Shown here one piece after another: positions 53,438 through 64,000 of a stretch of DNA of 64,000 nt. The translations under genes and the position numbers were made by a program. Source of the stretch: Kingdonia uniflora. Lineage: Eukaryota > Streptophyta > Magnoliopsida > Ranunculales > Circaeasteraceae. The DNA is taken from contig JACGCM010000630.1 in NCBI GenBank assembly GCA_014058105.1, positions 248,001 to 312,000 of the forward strand. The letters are read 5' to 3'. The stretch's first letter is position 1. The number at the start of each line of letters is the position of its first letter. The notes beneath the pieces were generated by a model that saw nothing but the letters and a program-made list of their open reading frames with translations, was not told the origin of the DNA and made no database searches.

Positions 53438-54354
53438 TACATAGCCATGTGATTATTACCTGTGATGATAATGTCATCAACATAGACGAGAACGAAGGTA
53501 GAAGTATCTCCATGAATCTGAGTAAATAAAGAATAATCAGACTTTGATTGCTGAAAGCCCGCATGTACCAAAGTCGAAGAGAATTTGGCAAACCATTGGC
53601 GAGATGCCTGTTTCAAACCATGTAGGGATTTGTTAAGACGACAAACTCTATTCTCCCCCTATTTGGCAAATCCTGGAGGTATTGTCATATAGACTTCTTC
53701 ATGAAGATCTCCTTGCAAGAATGCATTATTCACATCAAGTTGATGTATCGACCAATTTTTAACAACGGCAATAGATAATAAGAGGCGAACGGTAACCATT
53801 TTCGCCACCGGAGCAAAGGTCTCATGGTAATCAATCACCTCAATCTGATTGTAACCCTTAGCCACAAGTCTTGCTTTATGACGTTCAATCGAGCCATCTG
53901 AATTATACTTGATCTTATATACCCATTTGCAACCGATGGGTTTTTTGTTTGGTGGAAGTGGAGTGAGAGTCCAAGTATGATTTTGTTCCAAAGCATGAAT
54001 TTCTTTTGACATTGCCTCTCGCCATTGCAGTGACTTAACTGCTTGAGAAAAAGATGTAGGTTCCCTTGTAGAAGAAATAGAAGACAAAAAAGCTCGATGT
54101 GCATCAGAAAAATTTGAATAAGAAATGTATTGTTGAAGAGGGTAAGGGGTGCCGTTTACCTTAGATTTGGATTGAACTGAATGCGCCTCATGAGGAAGAG
54201 TTGGACAATCGTAGTCTGCAAGATAAGGTGGTGGACGCCGGTTGCGCGATAGACGGTCAGGGTTGGTAGGAGGTGGAGGTGTTTCAAGATTATAGACTGA
54301 GTTTTCTGATGAAGATGATGATAAATCTGTAGGTTCTGGCACAATAATATTCAA
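53438..54354 (-). pseudogene. Copia reverse transcriptase
   Basis: The frame 54354-53659 begins with a Pro-rich linker and enters [93 protein letters not shown] (about 53657) follows where the family continues. The next segment continues in the same sense through [20 protein letters not shown] to an intact YVDD box (about 53480, read [13 protein letters not shown]). A second stop is at about 53438. Apart from the stops, the domain is well preserved. Confidence 0.9.
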
Positions 54355-55943
54355 GTCACATAGTTTTGTATTTGGAGAATCACTAGTAATGGGTGTAAGA
54401 CTAGGAATATGTAATGGATGATCTTGACCATCAGGATGGCATGGCCATGTAGTTGTTGGAATATTTGATGAATAATTAAATTTCCCATTATCAGATATTG
54501 GTAAGGAAAAACAGGAGAAGATGGTGATGTATTAGAAAGACCAGTAAAAGGAAAAACTGTTTCATAAAACTTGACGTCTCTAGAAGTATAAATTTTCTTT
54601 GAATCTATGTCAAAAATTCGGTACCCCTTTTGAGCATAAGGATACCCAACAAAAATCCCAGGTCTAGCACGTTGATCAAACTTGTGCTTAACATTTGAGT
54701 TACGAGCGAAACATAAACAACCGAACACCCTTAAATTCAAATAAATGGGTATTGAATTAAATAACAACTCATGAGGAGATTTTTCTAATAATAGTGGAGA
54801 TGGCAGTTTGTTGATAAGATAAGCGACAGTTAAGATGCATTCCCCCCAAAACGATAAAGGCAGGTTTGCTTGAAAGCGTAAGGCACGAGCAACATTGAGA
54901 AGGTGACGATGTTTACGTTCTACAATCCCATTTTGTTGGGGTGTAGAAACGCAACTTCGCTGATGAATGACACCAGGAGACAAAAAAAAATCTTGCATAT
55001 CATGCGACATAAATTCAGTACCATTATCAGAACGAACTGTTTGGATTTGTGGAAAGAATTCATCACCACTTCCTGACATAAGAGAAAAAACTTTTGACTG
55101 ATACTGAGTATGAACCATAGCAAAAAATGATTTTAAGATACTTTGGGTCTCATTTTTAACACGCATCAAATATATCCATGTACTACGACTATAATCATCC
55201 ACAATGGTTAAGAAGAAACGCGCACCAGAATATGAAGGCAATGAAAAAGGTCCCCAAATATCAACGTGTATCATTTGAAAAGGTCGAATAGTCTTTATTG
55301 AACTAGAAGGAAAACTTAATCTTGATTGCTTAGCTTGCGAACAAATTGTACAAGCTTCATTATTTGAACACAAAATAGATGGAAATTTCTTAGCTAAAGA
55401 TTGCAAACGAGGAAAAGAGATATGGCCTAAATGCCAAAGATTATTTTTAAGTTGGAGATTAATAGTAGCGGAAGCATATGATAGTTGGAGGTGGTAGAGT
55501 CCCTCATGAAGGCGTCCCAACCCAATCCTCCTCGATAACCGGTCCTGGAAAACACATAGATATTTAGAAAATGTTACAACAACTGAATTTGACTTAGTTA
55601 ACTCACTTACAGAAAGTAAGTTAAAATGAAAGGAAGGGACACAAAGAACATGTTTAAGTTTTAATGAAGGTGACAAAGTAATGCTCCCAACATGAGTAAT
55701 TGCTGCATCGGTACCATCAGGTAGTCTAACAAAAGAAGTTTTAGAGCAAGTGGTATATGATGAAAATGATGACAAAGAAGAACATATATGATGCGTTGCA
55801 CCGGAATCTATAATCCAAACAGACTGCGAAAGACATGAGAGTATAATACCAAAAAGATTAGCTTGAGAATTTGTGCTACCTGGACCGATCATGGCCATGA
55901 TATTGGCATATTGTTCTTGAGAAATCATTGTAGCCGCAACCAA
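54351..55943 (-). CDS. Copia protease, GAG-pre-integrase and integrase (open frame of 530 codons)
   Basis: The longest open frame in the window. Order: protease site [31 protein letters not shown] and [23 protein letters not shown]-pre-integrase, ending [20 protein letters not shown]; the C-x-x-C of the finger ([12 protein letters not shown]); integrase core [80 protein letters not shown]; and C-terminal [40 protein letters not shown]. The D-D-E residues are all visible. A frameshift at about 54350 separates it from RT, and a stop separates it from gag, so the polyprotein as a whole is broken. Confidence 0.92.
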   Translation of the reverse strand: MVAATMISQEQYANIMAMIGPGSTNSQANLFGIILSCLSQSVWIIDSGATHHICSSLSSFSSYTTCSKTSFVRLPDGTDAAITHVGSITLSPSLKLKHVLCVPSFHFNLLSVSELTKSNSVVVTFSKYLCVFQDRLSRRIGLGRLHEGLYHLQLSYASATINLQLKNNLWHLGHISFPRLQSLAKKFPSILCSNNEACTICSQAKQSRLSFPSSSIKTIRPFQMIHVDIWGPFSLPSYSGARFFLTIVDDYSRSTWIYLMRVKNETQSILKSFFAMVHTQYQSKVFSLMSGSGDEFFPQIQTVRSDNGTEFMSHDMQDFFLSPGVIHQRSCVSTPQQNGIVERKHRHLLNVARALRFQANLPLSFWGECILTVAYLINKLPSPLLLEKSPHELLFNSIPIYLNLRVFGCLCFARNSNVKHKFDQRARPGIFVGYPYAQKGYRIFDIDSKKIYTSRDVKFYETVFPFTGLSNTSPSSPVFPYQYLIMGNLIIHQIFQQLHGHAILMVKIIHYIFLVLHPLLVILQIQNYVT

Positions 55944-55964
55944 ATTGGGTTTTCCCGCAAGACT

Positions 55965-56924
55965 TTAAGGTCTTTCAAAAGGCTTCAGAGGGTAACCATG
56001 GAGCTTAAAACAAGTGCTACGATAATGGCCTTCCCTTTTGCAATGGTCGCAATACGGACGAGGTCTCCCGCCCCGTCGATCCTGATTAGATCCTTTTTGT
56101 TGATTTCCTCCAAATTGATTTTGAGAAGGGTTGGAACGATTATCAAATCGTGTAGTATTAAGTGCAGCAGCCTCTGGCACCGGAGAAGATAAGGCGTGGA
56201 TTTCTTGTTGTTTTTCTTCCTGTCGTACCAAAGAATAAATCTTTGTAACACTAGGAAAGGGGTCCATCAACAAGATCTGACTCCGAATTGCAGAAAAGCG
56301 ATCGTGAAGACCCTGTAAGAACTCCATTGCACGGCCTTCTTGAAGACGATTAGCAGTTGCTAACCCACTACCACAAGAACATACAGAAATAGTTGATAAT
56401 GAATTTAATTCATCCCAAAGAGACTTAAGAAGGATGAAGTAAACGGATACTGTATTATTTTCCTGCTTCAATGACGATATTGACTGCTTTAGTTGGTAAA
56501 TTTTTGGCGCATTGGTTTGAGAGAAACGATTGCGCAAATCATCCCAAATATCAAAGGCTGATTCAGCATAAAGTATGCTGTTGCGAATTTCAGCAGTAAC
56601 TGAATTAAGAATCCACAAAACAACGAGATCATCGCACCGTGACCACATCTGAAAGTCATTTGGCTCTGTAGGTATCTTAATTGAACCATCAACAAAACCC
56701 ATCTTATTCTTTGCACGGAGATCCCTTGTGATTGACCGCAACCATGTGCTATAATTATCACCGGACAGTAATGGAGATACTAGAACAACAGTGGGACTAT
56801 CTGAATGATGAACGAAGAAAGGATCGCTAAATCCCAGAATGTTGACATTATCGTCAGATTTTGTTATTTCACCAACTTTTACAGGAGTATCATTGGTGTT
56901 ATGAGATTCCTCGCCGTCGACCAT
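55965..56924 (-). CDS. Copia gag with CCHC zinc knuckle (319 codons)
   Basis: It starts MVDGEESHNTNDTPVKVGEI. The DUF4219/UBN2-type gag core follows: SPLLSGDNYSTWLRSITRDL, LVVLWILNSVTAEIRNSILY, AFDIWDDLRNRFSQTNAPKI, YQLKQSISSLKQENNTVSVY and the GRAMEFLQGLHDRFSAIRSQ stretch. The C-terminal knuckle C-D-H-C-K-R-E-G-H-Y-R-S-T-C (about 56040-55999) is intact, followed by FKLHGYP. A TAA at about 55963 ends the frame, with the protease frame restarting at 55943. The start lies about 70 bp after the PBS on the minus strand. Confidence 0.92.
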   Translation of the reverse strand: MVDGEESHNTNDTPVKVGEITKSDDNVNILGFSDPFFVHHSDSPTVVLVSPLLSGDNYSTWLRSITRDLRAKNKMGFVDGSIKIPTEPNDFQMWSRCDDLVVLWILNSVTAEIRNSILYAESAFDIWDDLRNRFSQTNAPKIYQLKQSISSLKQENNTVSVYFILLKSLWDELNSLSTISVCSCGSGLATANRLQEGRAMEFLQGLHDRFSAIRSQILLMDPFPSVTKIYSLVRQEEKQQEIHALSSPVPEAAALNTTRFDNRSNPSQNQFGGNQQKGSNQDRRGGRPRPYCDHCKREGHYRSTCFKLHGYPLKPFERP

Positions 56925-57006
56925 GATGATGGGAAAGAAATTAAAGAGAAAAAATTTTAATGGATGAAAATAATGAGAGAGGAAATATGTTTATGGCTCT
57001 GGTACC

Positions 57007-57254
57007 ATAATAAAACAAGAAGGGAGGTATTTGTGTCTTCCTCAATTGAGGTTTAGACTTGTGTAACCTTGTATATATAGAACATAATTACAATTACGAT
57101 ATATTAAGAGAACTGCAATGGAAAAGAATCCTAGCTGATGGAGAAACAATATATACATGAGATTTCCTAAATAAGAAACTAAATATCTTAGAGTGCTAGC
57201 CAAGATACAGATCCTCCAAGGATCTTAATAGTCCCCCTCAAGTTGGGTGTATGG
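57007..57254 (-). repeat. Upper LTR copy with extra pol-end sequence
   Basis: It repeats 52300-52547 with few differences. Above the expected LTR start it continues with the purine tract and the IHPT-stop codons (57232-57254), then joins the gypsy gag at 57255. Confidence 0.88.
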
Positions 57255-58124
57255 AAATTACCTTTACGGTAGCATCTTCGATATTGGCCATAATAAAGAG
57301 CTTCAACTCCCTCCGAATGGACTCCGACAAACCCCCCATGTACTTCATGAACACCTCATACACTTCCATATCAATGTCCAAAACCAAAGCTTGGTTATGG
57401 AACGTCGTAGTGTACTCCTGTACGGATTGCTCAAACTGTTGGCGCAAATTGTGCCATAAAAATCATCTCTCTTGCTCATACCCAATCGAATAAAACTGCT
57501 TTTGTACTAAAACCTTAAATTCTTTCCAACCTAAATGTCTTACATCGTGGCGTTTCCGATAAGATTTCTACCACGTAAGTGCATGGCTTGCGAATTTCAA
57601 TGTAGCAAAACAAATTTATTGAGCATTGAAGTATTCGTAAACTGAAAAATAAGTTTCTAACCTATCTAACCAGTTATCCAACTTTTCGGCATCGATCGAA
57701 CCGTCGAATACCGGAATTTCAATCTTAAAACCAATGCAAAAATTACGCATAAGATTCGTTGACTTACCAATAACCGATAGCTCCTCGTCAGATTCAGCAT
57801 CACTAGAATCACTATCAATCTCCGTAGTACGCATGTCACCATCCCCCTCCATAACCCCTTTCTTCTTCGAGCGGCCTTGCCGTTTTCCGGAAGCGGAAGC
57901 CTTCGCGAGGTTCGTGAGACGTAACTGTTCTACCAACACCCCATACAGTAGAAGTTAGGACAGACAAAAACTATCGTTTCCAAAATTGTGAGTCTATCGT
58001 TGGAATTACCCATCTCCAAATTGTCCTTCTTTTTCAAATTAGGTTTGTGATGGATCTTCAACGGACTCACTAGCTTCTTCTTCGTTTGTTTGAGACGGTC
58101 ACGTGTAGAGACCATAAACCACAA
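57238..58124 (-). pseudogene. Ty3/gypsy gag remnant fused to the copia LTR
   Basis: On the minus strand the likely start is MVSTRDRLKQTKKKL (about 58115). After a frameshift, the frame 57939-57616 has a basic and acidic region, then IEIPVFDGSIDAEKLDNWLD, RLETYFSVYEY. After a TGA-type break comes ATLKFASHALTW and KSYRKRHDVRHLGWKEFKV; then the frame 57447-57238 has MRQQFEQSVQEYTTTFHNQA, YEVFMKYMGGLSESIRRELK and IANIEDATVKV-type ending. These are the chromovirus-like gag core motifs. The last codons of that frame are copia pol-end sequence, so the join is exact and in frame. Everything downstream (protease, RT, integrase) is gone. Confidence 0.85.
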
Positions 58125-58153
58125 TTAACCCCCAAAGATCATAACTGGAAATA

Positions 58154-58536
58154 TGATATCACTTAATCCACAATATGATGAAGAAGCTCTTGTTAGCTGA
58201 AAAGTCTGAAGAACACCAATTGATTGGGAAAATAAAGCTTCAATTGCTTAAAAAAATGAAGTAATTACAAGAAAATTACTCCAAAAACCCTAGGCCTCTT
58301 TCAGAACTCTTTCTAGATCTAACATAAGAAAATAATGTCAAGCCTTGCCCCTTTTTATAAGGGTTACAAGTTCTTAGTCCAATAGGACTGGGTTACAAGT
58401 TCCTAGTCCCAATAGGACTTGCCTAGTCTTGCCCCTTTATAAGGGTTACAAGTTCCTAGTTACAATAAGACTTGGTTACAAGTTCCTAGTCCCAATAGGA
58501 CTTGCCTAGATCCTCATGGATCATACAAAGATCAAC
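58154..58536 (-). repeat. Probable 5' LTR of the minus-strand gypsy element
   Basis: TGATATCACTTAATCC ... AAAGATCAACA on the + strand, with TG...CA ends, immediately upstream of the gag. It contains several copies of ACAAGTTCCTAGTCCCAATA (58369-58500) and two TTGCCCCTTTATAAGGG boxes (58346 and 58429). The PBS is not clear and no second copy was found, so the ends are provisional. Confidence 0.6.
58367..58510. repeat. Short repeats ACAAGTTCCTAGTCCCAATA within the LTR
   Basis: The phrase occurs with variation at about 58367, 58394, 58447 and 58478. The companion TTGCCTAG and TTTATAAGGGTT phrases also occur twice. Confidence 0.75.
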
Positions 58537-59905
58537 ATCTGAATTGGATATATACTAAGAAAAGGTGTGACTCAGATTATGCGTTAATGGCAAGAGACAT
58601 CAAATATTGTGTGGTGCATTGATTTAAGGGGATAGAAGAACTACAATTTAAAATTAGTCATGGCTCTGGCTTCTAGGTAAAATGGTTCTTTATTTTTAGA
58701 TTCTATTGTTGTTAAATTTGGTTTTACCATTAATATATAATCATTTAGTTTTATTCATTTGACGTCGACAAATTATCTTAGCAAATGATATGTGTATAAC
58801 CAAATAGTGAAATTGACTTAGTCAGTTATATGAACTTACTCACTTTCTTATGCATAGTAACTTTTAATCCTGATTCAATCGCTTATATGCTTGAATCAAA
58901 ATTTCTTTCTTAGAATTTAGTAGAATAAACATCTTCTTGTGCTTACATATAATTTGTTTTATAATCTCTATCTTCGTCTTTCTACCAATAATCTTGAGAC
59001 TTTGAAATTTTATGTTAAAGATGGTATTCTCAATTTTCTTAGACCCAACACAATAGTAATATCTAAAGGGAACTGTCACCTGCATGGGGTAATTTCATGC
59101 TATGATTTTCTTAGAAGATCTATCCTTTTTCCATAGAGTTCCTCCATTTTTTCATCTTAATATTGGGTTTCTTAGGTTCTGATTATAAATATCCAACTTT
59201 TAAGAAAGTCATTGTAGAATAATAAGAAAATGTAAGTAATGCACATACATTAATTTACACTTAGGAATACTATGCTCCGACTTAGTCACATTTCGAAATC
59301 ACTTTGCATATTTTAAAATCGCTTCTGAATTAAAATGAGTCTATTAATATATGGGATTAGTTATGTATGTTTTTTAATATTTATGTTATAGAGTAAAATG
59401 TCCAATTGAATAATAGCCTTTCGGAAACTATGTAGGTGAAAAATAGGGCATTTTTATTTGCAAATTCCACATTATCTTTTTGGGCTATTATTATTTTTTG
59501 TTTGTTTTTTTTTTTTCCATTTTTCCTTATGTTTCGGGACATTATTCATTTTGAATTATTACTACAACTTGGAGAAATAAGGACCATTAGATCATTCTTA
59601 TAGATGCTAATGGGTTCATTGATTGGTTGGTAATCAAGTGTTAATGTAGACTAAATATTCTTAGTATCATTAAGAATTGGAAATGACCCAATAGCCTTGC
59701 TCCCAAATAGTTGGGGGATAGCTCTAGAAGAATGGTTGGCAGGGTGGATGCCCTTATTTTCATATACTAATGCTAGCAAGCTTACGACACAAGTTTTACA
59801 CCCATTATATTATAGTTAAAATAAATGCTAGCATTTTGGCAATGGTAGGTTGAAGTGGTTTTATATTTTTTGGGGGGGAGTAGCATAAGTATGATAAGAT
59901 GTTAA
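58537..59905. other. AT-rich spacer with no recognised feature
   Basis: No domain, RNA or repeat is recognised in 1.4 kb. There are T runs (for example 59496-59517) and a G run (59869-59877). Confidence 0.6.
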
Positions 59906-60513
59906 TGCCATAATAGCCTAATTCTGGGATTCAGACTTAGCCTTTACACTAAAGATAATCATAGCGATTACGAACAAAAAGTAACTACTAGCACACAGTT
60001 TAGCGTGGAAAATCTTTGAATAGGTTAAAAACCACGACCTCTCTTGAGGATTTTGAAAATGAGAGAAACCTTATTTGATGGTTGCTAGGTATTACAAATA
60101 ATGCTCTAACTAGTTTTTGATACATTTTCTTGATAGGAAAAGAATGTTCTCTATCTGTAGCTTTATGGTCCTATTTATAGGTCTTATAATATGACTGTTA
60201 TCTATTTTAATGACGAACATTACAATATATGGTTTTGATGAGTCTTCATAATGATTTGTGTAACAGACTGATTTGTGCCACGTGTATGTTGGCGAGGTCG
60301 AGTGTTCGTATAATCTTTGTTGTCTTGTAACAGTTTTGTTAATAATGTTATATCTGTTGACTCGAAATGTTGATATAGAGGTCGAATAATGATGACTGGA
60401 TACTGGATACTGAATACGTCTTTAGTAGTACTTCATGTATGTTGATAAGGTCGAGTGGTCGTAGATGGTCGAAGATGGGGCTTGAGTTCGAGATGCGGAA
60501 TCAGCCCTTTACA
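59906..60513 (-). repeat. Tat-type LTR (related to 3490-4234), apparently solo
   Basis: It matches the LTR at 3490-4234 in the same orientation: ATAATAGCC at the left, TAGCGTGGAAAA, CACGACCTCTC, TGGTCCTATTTATAGGTCTT and GACGAACATTACAATATATG, ending CAGCCCTTTACA. No flanking TSD is visible (gttaa and gaaac). The middle and right parts are diverged. Confidence 0.75.
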
Positions 60514-61322
60514 GAAACGAACTTCAAATGGAAACTATGAAGGAGAAGGAGTCAGTGCTTGAACTAACTCTTCAAGCAGAAGGTCTTCTTAGAGCCAAGA
60601 AATGATGATTGTGCAGGGGCAAATTTCCAATCTCTATCTCCCTTCTCTACTACCACCACCATTAGGGAGTTAGTAGAGATTAAGAGAACCCGACCGTAGA
60701 ATCCAATCCTATACAAGATACCGTCAATACTGCCTAGCAGTTACACCGGACCCCGTATCTGTCTCCTCAACCTTGTTCTCTGTAAGGATGCGGAGGCACC
60801 TCCAATGTTGCTAGCCTGTTAATACAGCGTAATGAAATCTCCACATACAATAAAAATCTTCTTCTCCTGACATGCCTTGATACGTCGGTAGAACGGGAAT
60901 GGGGGTGGGCATCTCCAAGGATTGATTACCAAAATATCGCAGAAATTCTTTCTTCATAAACCATTCTCTAGGTCTTTACCATTGCCAGTCTAGATTTCCA
61001 GAGAATGTTTTAACAAATAACGTACTTTGCCAAAATCCTCAGTACAGGTACTATTTATATAACCTTCTTATTTAATGCGCAGATACATTTCCAAGCAGTC
61101 ATTATTTAATACAGAGCCATCCTCAGAACCCTAAACGTCGCGTATGTTCGTATTTCCATCATCATTTAATACAAATACATCCCTCCATAAAAAAGAATAC
61201 CCATTTTCAATACCAGTCAATTTAGCATTAACTACATCATATCTCTTCAACTTCCAGCACCACATAACCATAAACTCTTTCTCAACCAAAGCCACTCGTG
61301 ACTTCAGTTGTGAGGGGGCGAT
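60514..61322 (+). other. Decayed 3' region of a Tat-type element
   Basis: No coding domain survives. It ends GTTGTGAGGGGGCGAT, a purine tract like that before the 3' LTR of the nested Tat element (GAATGGGGCGAT). A short Lys/Glu-rich + frame (METMKEKESVLELTLQAEGL at about 60535) hints at a coiled coil. Confidence 0.55.
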
Positions 61323-61881
61323 TGTAGGGACCTATCTTTCGACCTAACGCTATTCGAACTACTTTTAATTCGTGCTACCTCCATATCAGACTCATACATT
61401 TTACAAATGACATAAATAGTCAACAGTGTCACCTAGCCCACAAACTGATGAAGAACGTGGATCGAGCATAATAAGAAAATGTGAACCAGTCAAAGATACC
61501 TGTCTCTCACGAACTCAACAGTTATCTAGTCAACCATCACTTACCTCATTATTCGGATAATGTGCTTCAACACGATAATGAGCTACGAGTAAAGCCTATA
61601 TAAAGAAAAAGTTCCAAAAGAGACAATGAGCAAAAAAAGAGATACAAGATATTTACAAGAAAACCAGATTTTCTATTCTCAAACACCAAATTTCTTATTC
61701 ACAAGATCCAGTATTTCTAGTTCGAGAGATCACTTGTAATAAGATATCAGCCTCAAGCAATAACAATTATTATTATTAAAACCCTCAACTTGAGGTCGTG
61801 GTTTTTTACATATTTGAAGGTTTTCTACGCTAAATCATCTATGTCATTTCTTGCTTTACATTAGTTTTTATCACAGGTACA
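61323..61881 (+). repeat. Tat-type LTR followed by a copia-like PBS sequence
   Basis: It starts TGTAGGGACCTATC after the purine tract, carries AGCCTATATAAAGAAAAAG (TATA, about 61594) and GAGGTCGTGGTTTTTTACAT, and ends about ATCACAGGTACA. What follows, TTGGTATAAGAGCTAAC, resembles TGGTATCAGAGC. Whether it is a 3' LTR, by the purine tract, or a 5' LTR, by the PBS, is unsettled. Confidence 0.65.
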
Positions 61882-64000
61882 TTGGTATAAGAGCTAACTC
61901 CAAGACAGTTCGAGTTATAGAATTAGGCCATTACATGGCAAATCTTAATTAGTAATATGGAAGCAAGAATGCAAATCCCACACACTAGCCGGAAGCTGTG
62001 ATTGTTATAATAGTGGCCTAACAATTATCTTAAATCGTTAAATTAGGTTCTCCGTCGAAATGGTATGAGGTACTCACAATGTTGAATCATCTATCCCATT
62101 TAGTGGTAAAATAATTATCAAAAGCCTATGAGTTCAACTCCCAAGTACCTGTCAAGTCGCATCGATCGACCTTGATTGGTTAATCCATGAACTAAACCTA
62201 TGATCAAATGATCTAAGTAAGAAGTCATGCTAACATTGCATTCCTATATTTTTAATAATATGCAAACATAAGACTATCTCCTAGATGCATCTATAATGAC
62301 CATAAATAATCAAGTGGGTCACTATGTAGATGGATAGGTCCACATGTATCTCCATAAATACATTTGGAGCAAAGGCCAGAGATCTTACTCCACCTTGGTC
62401 ATACTAGGATGAAATAATAAACTTTCCTTAAAATCAATCGTTATACGTACACTCTCTGGATCTTCTTTCCTTTTAAGGAAAGTTGAAATATAATTCTGAT
62501 AATCTTCCTCACTATCCTAGCTCAGAGGAGTGTATTAGAAATTGTTCCAATAGCATGTTCTAACCTTTAGACATTGAGGGAATGCACAAAATTTTGTCTA
62601 TCATTTTTTCTGATAGTCATGACGTGATAAGCATTATCATATATCTTCCTAAAACTTAGTAAAATCTGGCTAGATTTACTAGTGTATAAGGTGGACTAGA
62701 TACCCCGTATCATACCATTAAGGAGTAATAGCATGACGCACGCAGTACATTTTATCATGTTAGTTGTGCCAATGATATTTGTGACATCCCCAATGTATAA
62801 GGTTAGAGACAAGAAATATGTTCATATCTCAAAAGGATCGAGTACATGGTAGTAATATCTCTTAGACATATGTCGTCACTCATCCGATTATCGATCATGC
62901 TCAATGAGCAGACTGATCCATAGGCGAGTTGTATATAGTAGATCAACTATCATACATAGAATTTAACTACTTCCCAAGCAATAAATTCATAAAAGTAAAA
63001 AAAATCAAAGAACAATCTCACAGATGGGATACCGAACCAGTGTATGTCACGAGCATTCTATTAAACTAACCAGTGAAGAGTTCCCAACTTAGTCAATGAT
63101 AGTATTAATAAAGCAAAAGTACTACTATACAAAAAGTAAAGTTACTACTTGGCAATGCTCTCTAAGTGACATCATCCATCTATTGAGATGTTAATATTGT
63201 TCATTCTTAGAACTTGATTGAAAGTTGCATTGGTACCATGGGAGAAATTGATGGTCACAGAATCTATCATAGCGAGGTCTGTGCCAGCCATAATCACGTG
63301 ATAAATCTGGGTATGGGAGTTTATTTCGAGATTCTTGTGCCTGCCTATCTCGTATATATTTACAAAATCTTCCTATTTCATTTTGGTCAATTGGTGAACT
63401 TCTTGTTCCTCTTACCTCAGGTTAGTGATGGCTGAAATTTTAATCCTGTCGCTGTTACCACCTCTCATCTATCCACGGTTGCGACCCTGTCTGCAACTTC
63501 CCTTGTCACTAAACCCAACATTTTGTGACCCTGGCGCATGCTTATTCTTAGTCGGCATAAGCTTGAGGTTCTTAACCAGTAGCTTATTATTTTGCTCGGA
63601 GACGATGAAAACTTGAATTTTTTCTGCGTGGACAGTGAACTATCAAATATTACCTTGGAAGTACAGTATTTGAAGCGTAGAAAATATAATAGAATATTTC
63701 CAATATTTTTATTTACTTCAACTATTTCTCCATGTGAGATTATAATGGAGTTGTACTGCCGAATAAAAATTATGCCGCAGTATAGGGTAATTCATTATCA
63801 GGTCTTCCTGAATATGGAGGCGAGGGTGCAAATAAGGCTCATACTTTATTATTTAGAGACTCATTGTTCTCAACAATAGTCTTTTCCAAATTCTACAATA
63901 GTAGTTGGATTTCAGTATGCATAAAGGTTAAGTTTATTGGTACCAAAAATGAAAATTACAGTATGGGAGGTACTCAATGTTTTGAGTGTTGGCAACATCT
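61882..64000. other. Last 2.1 kb, no recognised feature
   Basis: Short frames (63214-63435, 63425-63616, 63592-63879, all +) have no known motif. The sequence has the look of old transposon-derived DNA, but I cannot place any domain on either strand. Confidence 0.5.

Larger units (their letters stand above)
52300..57254 (-). mobile_element. Nearly complete Ty1/copia element, minus strand
   Basis: Long repeats of about 248 bp at 52300-52547 and 57007-57254 differ at only a handful of bases, which points to a recent insertion. On the minus strand, PBS TGGTACCAGAGCC (57006-56994) follows the upper repeat, then gag (56924-55965), protease-integrase (55943-54351), RT (54354-53659 and on to about 53440) and RNase H (53421-52531). 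The reading frame is broken by only a few stops. The LTR proper seems to start TATTAAGATCC just after the polypurine tract GAGGGGGAG, not with TG. Unusually, the upper repeat also contains the PPT and the last codons of pol, which normally occur only at the 3' end. No TSD is visible. Confidence 0.9.

Noticed and set aside
61882..64000. Possible decayed copia gag or integrase on the minus strand
   Set aside because: Some stretches looked retrotransposon-like, but no motif could be aligned with confidence.
1..64000. tRNA, rRNA or other structural RNA genes
   Set aside because: No cloverleaf or rRNA-like stretch was recognised by eye. A tRNAscan and Rfam search would be needed to exclude small RNAs.

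Overview
The window is plant nuclear DNA, almost certainly from a flowering plant and probably a eudicot. It is AT-rich, has spliced genes with short GT-AG introns, and is dominated by LTR retrotransposons of plant-specific lineages (Tat-like and Athila-like Ty3/gypsy, several Ty1/copia). There is one intact host gene: a nine-exon aldehyde dehydrogenase of the ALDH2C (sinapaldehyde/coniferaldehyde dehydrogenase, REF1-like) group at 46472-50217 on the + strand. Two decayed host-type genes are also present: a FAR1-related (MULE plus SWIM) pseudogene at 13317-14870 and a papain-type, SAG39-like cysteine protease pseudogene at 50803-51913 on the minus strand.

Layout. Positions 1-4234 hold the 5' half of a decayed Tat-like gypsy element on the minus strand, with its 5' LTR at 3490-4234. 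Positions 4330-8037 hold a short non-autonomous LTR element with a gypsy-type primer-binding site and no pol. Its interior carries a captured X8/CBM43 (callose-binding) domain followed by several tandem-repeat arrays. Positions 8754-11250 are a decayed copia pol on the minus strand, 12730-13110 an LTR-like fragment, 13317-14870 the FAR1-like pseudogene, and 15791 to about 16405 an LTR-like repeat.

Positions 16693-42958 form a three-level nest in which every level has a matching 5-bp target-site duplication. A Tnt1/Tork-like copia element (TSD CATGG) contains a Tat-like gypsy element at 19395-41215 (TSD GAAAG). That in turn contains an Athila-like gypsy element at 26011-36374 (TSD AGCTT, both LTRs 1132 bp). 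The Tat element has a second RNase H-like domain and, between its integrase and 3' LTR, an antisense coiled-coil reading frame. The Athila insertion cuts that frame a few codons before its stop.

Positions 43000-46470 are intergenic, with an unclassified terminal-inverted-repeat element at 45173-45605. The ALDH gene follows. Its second intron holds a hAT-type MITE with an 8-bp TSD, its third intron a 45-bp tandem duplication, and its fifth intron starts with GC instead of GT. After the protease pseudogene come a nearly complete copia element on the minus strand (52300-57254), joined to a gypsy gag and LTR (57255-58536), then AT-rich spacer, two oppositely oriented Tat-type LTRs (59906-60513 and 61323 to about 61881), and a last 2 kb in which I recognise nothing.

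All calls come from reading the sequence and from knowledge of the families; no database search or computed alignment was run. Boundaries backed by TSDs and LTR ends are firm. Family names (Tat, Athila, Tork) are inferred from domain order and primer-binding sites.
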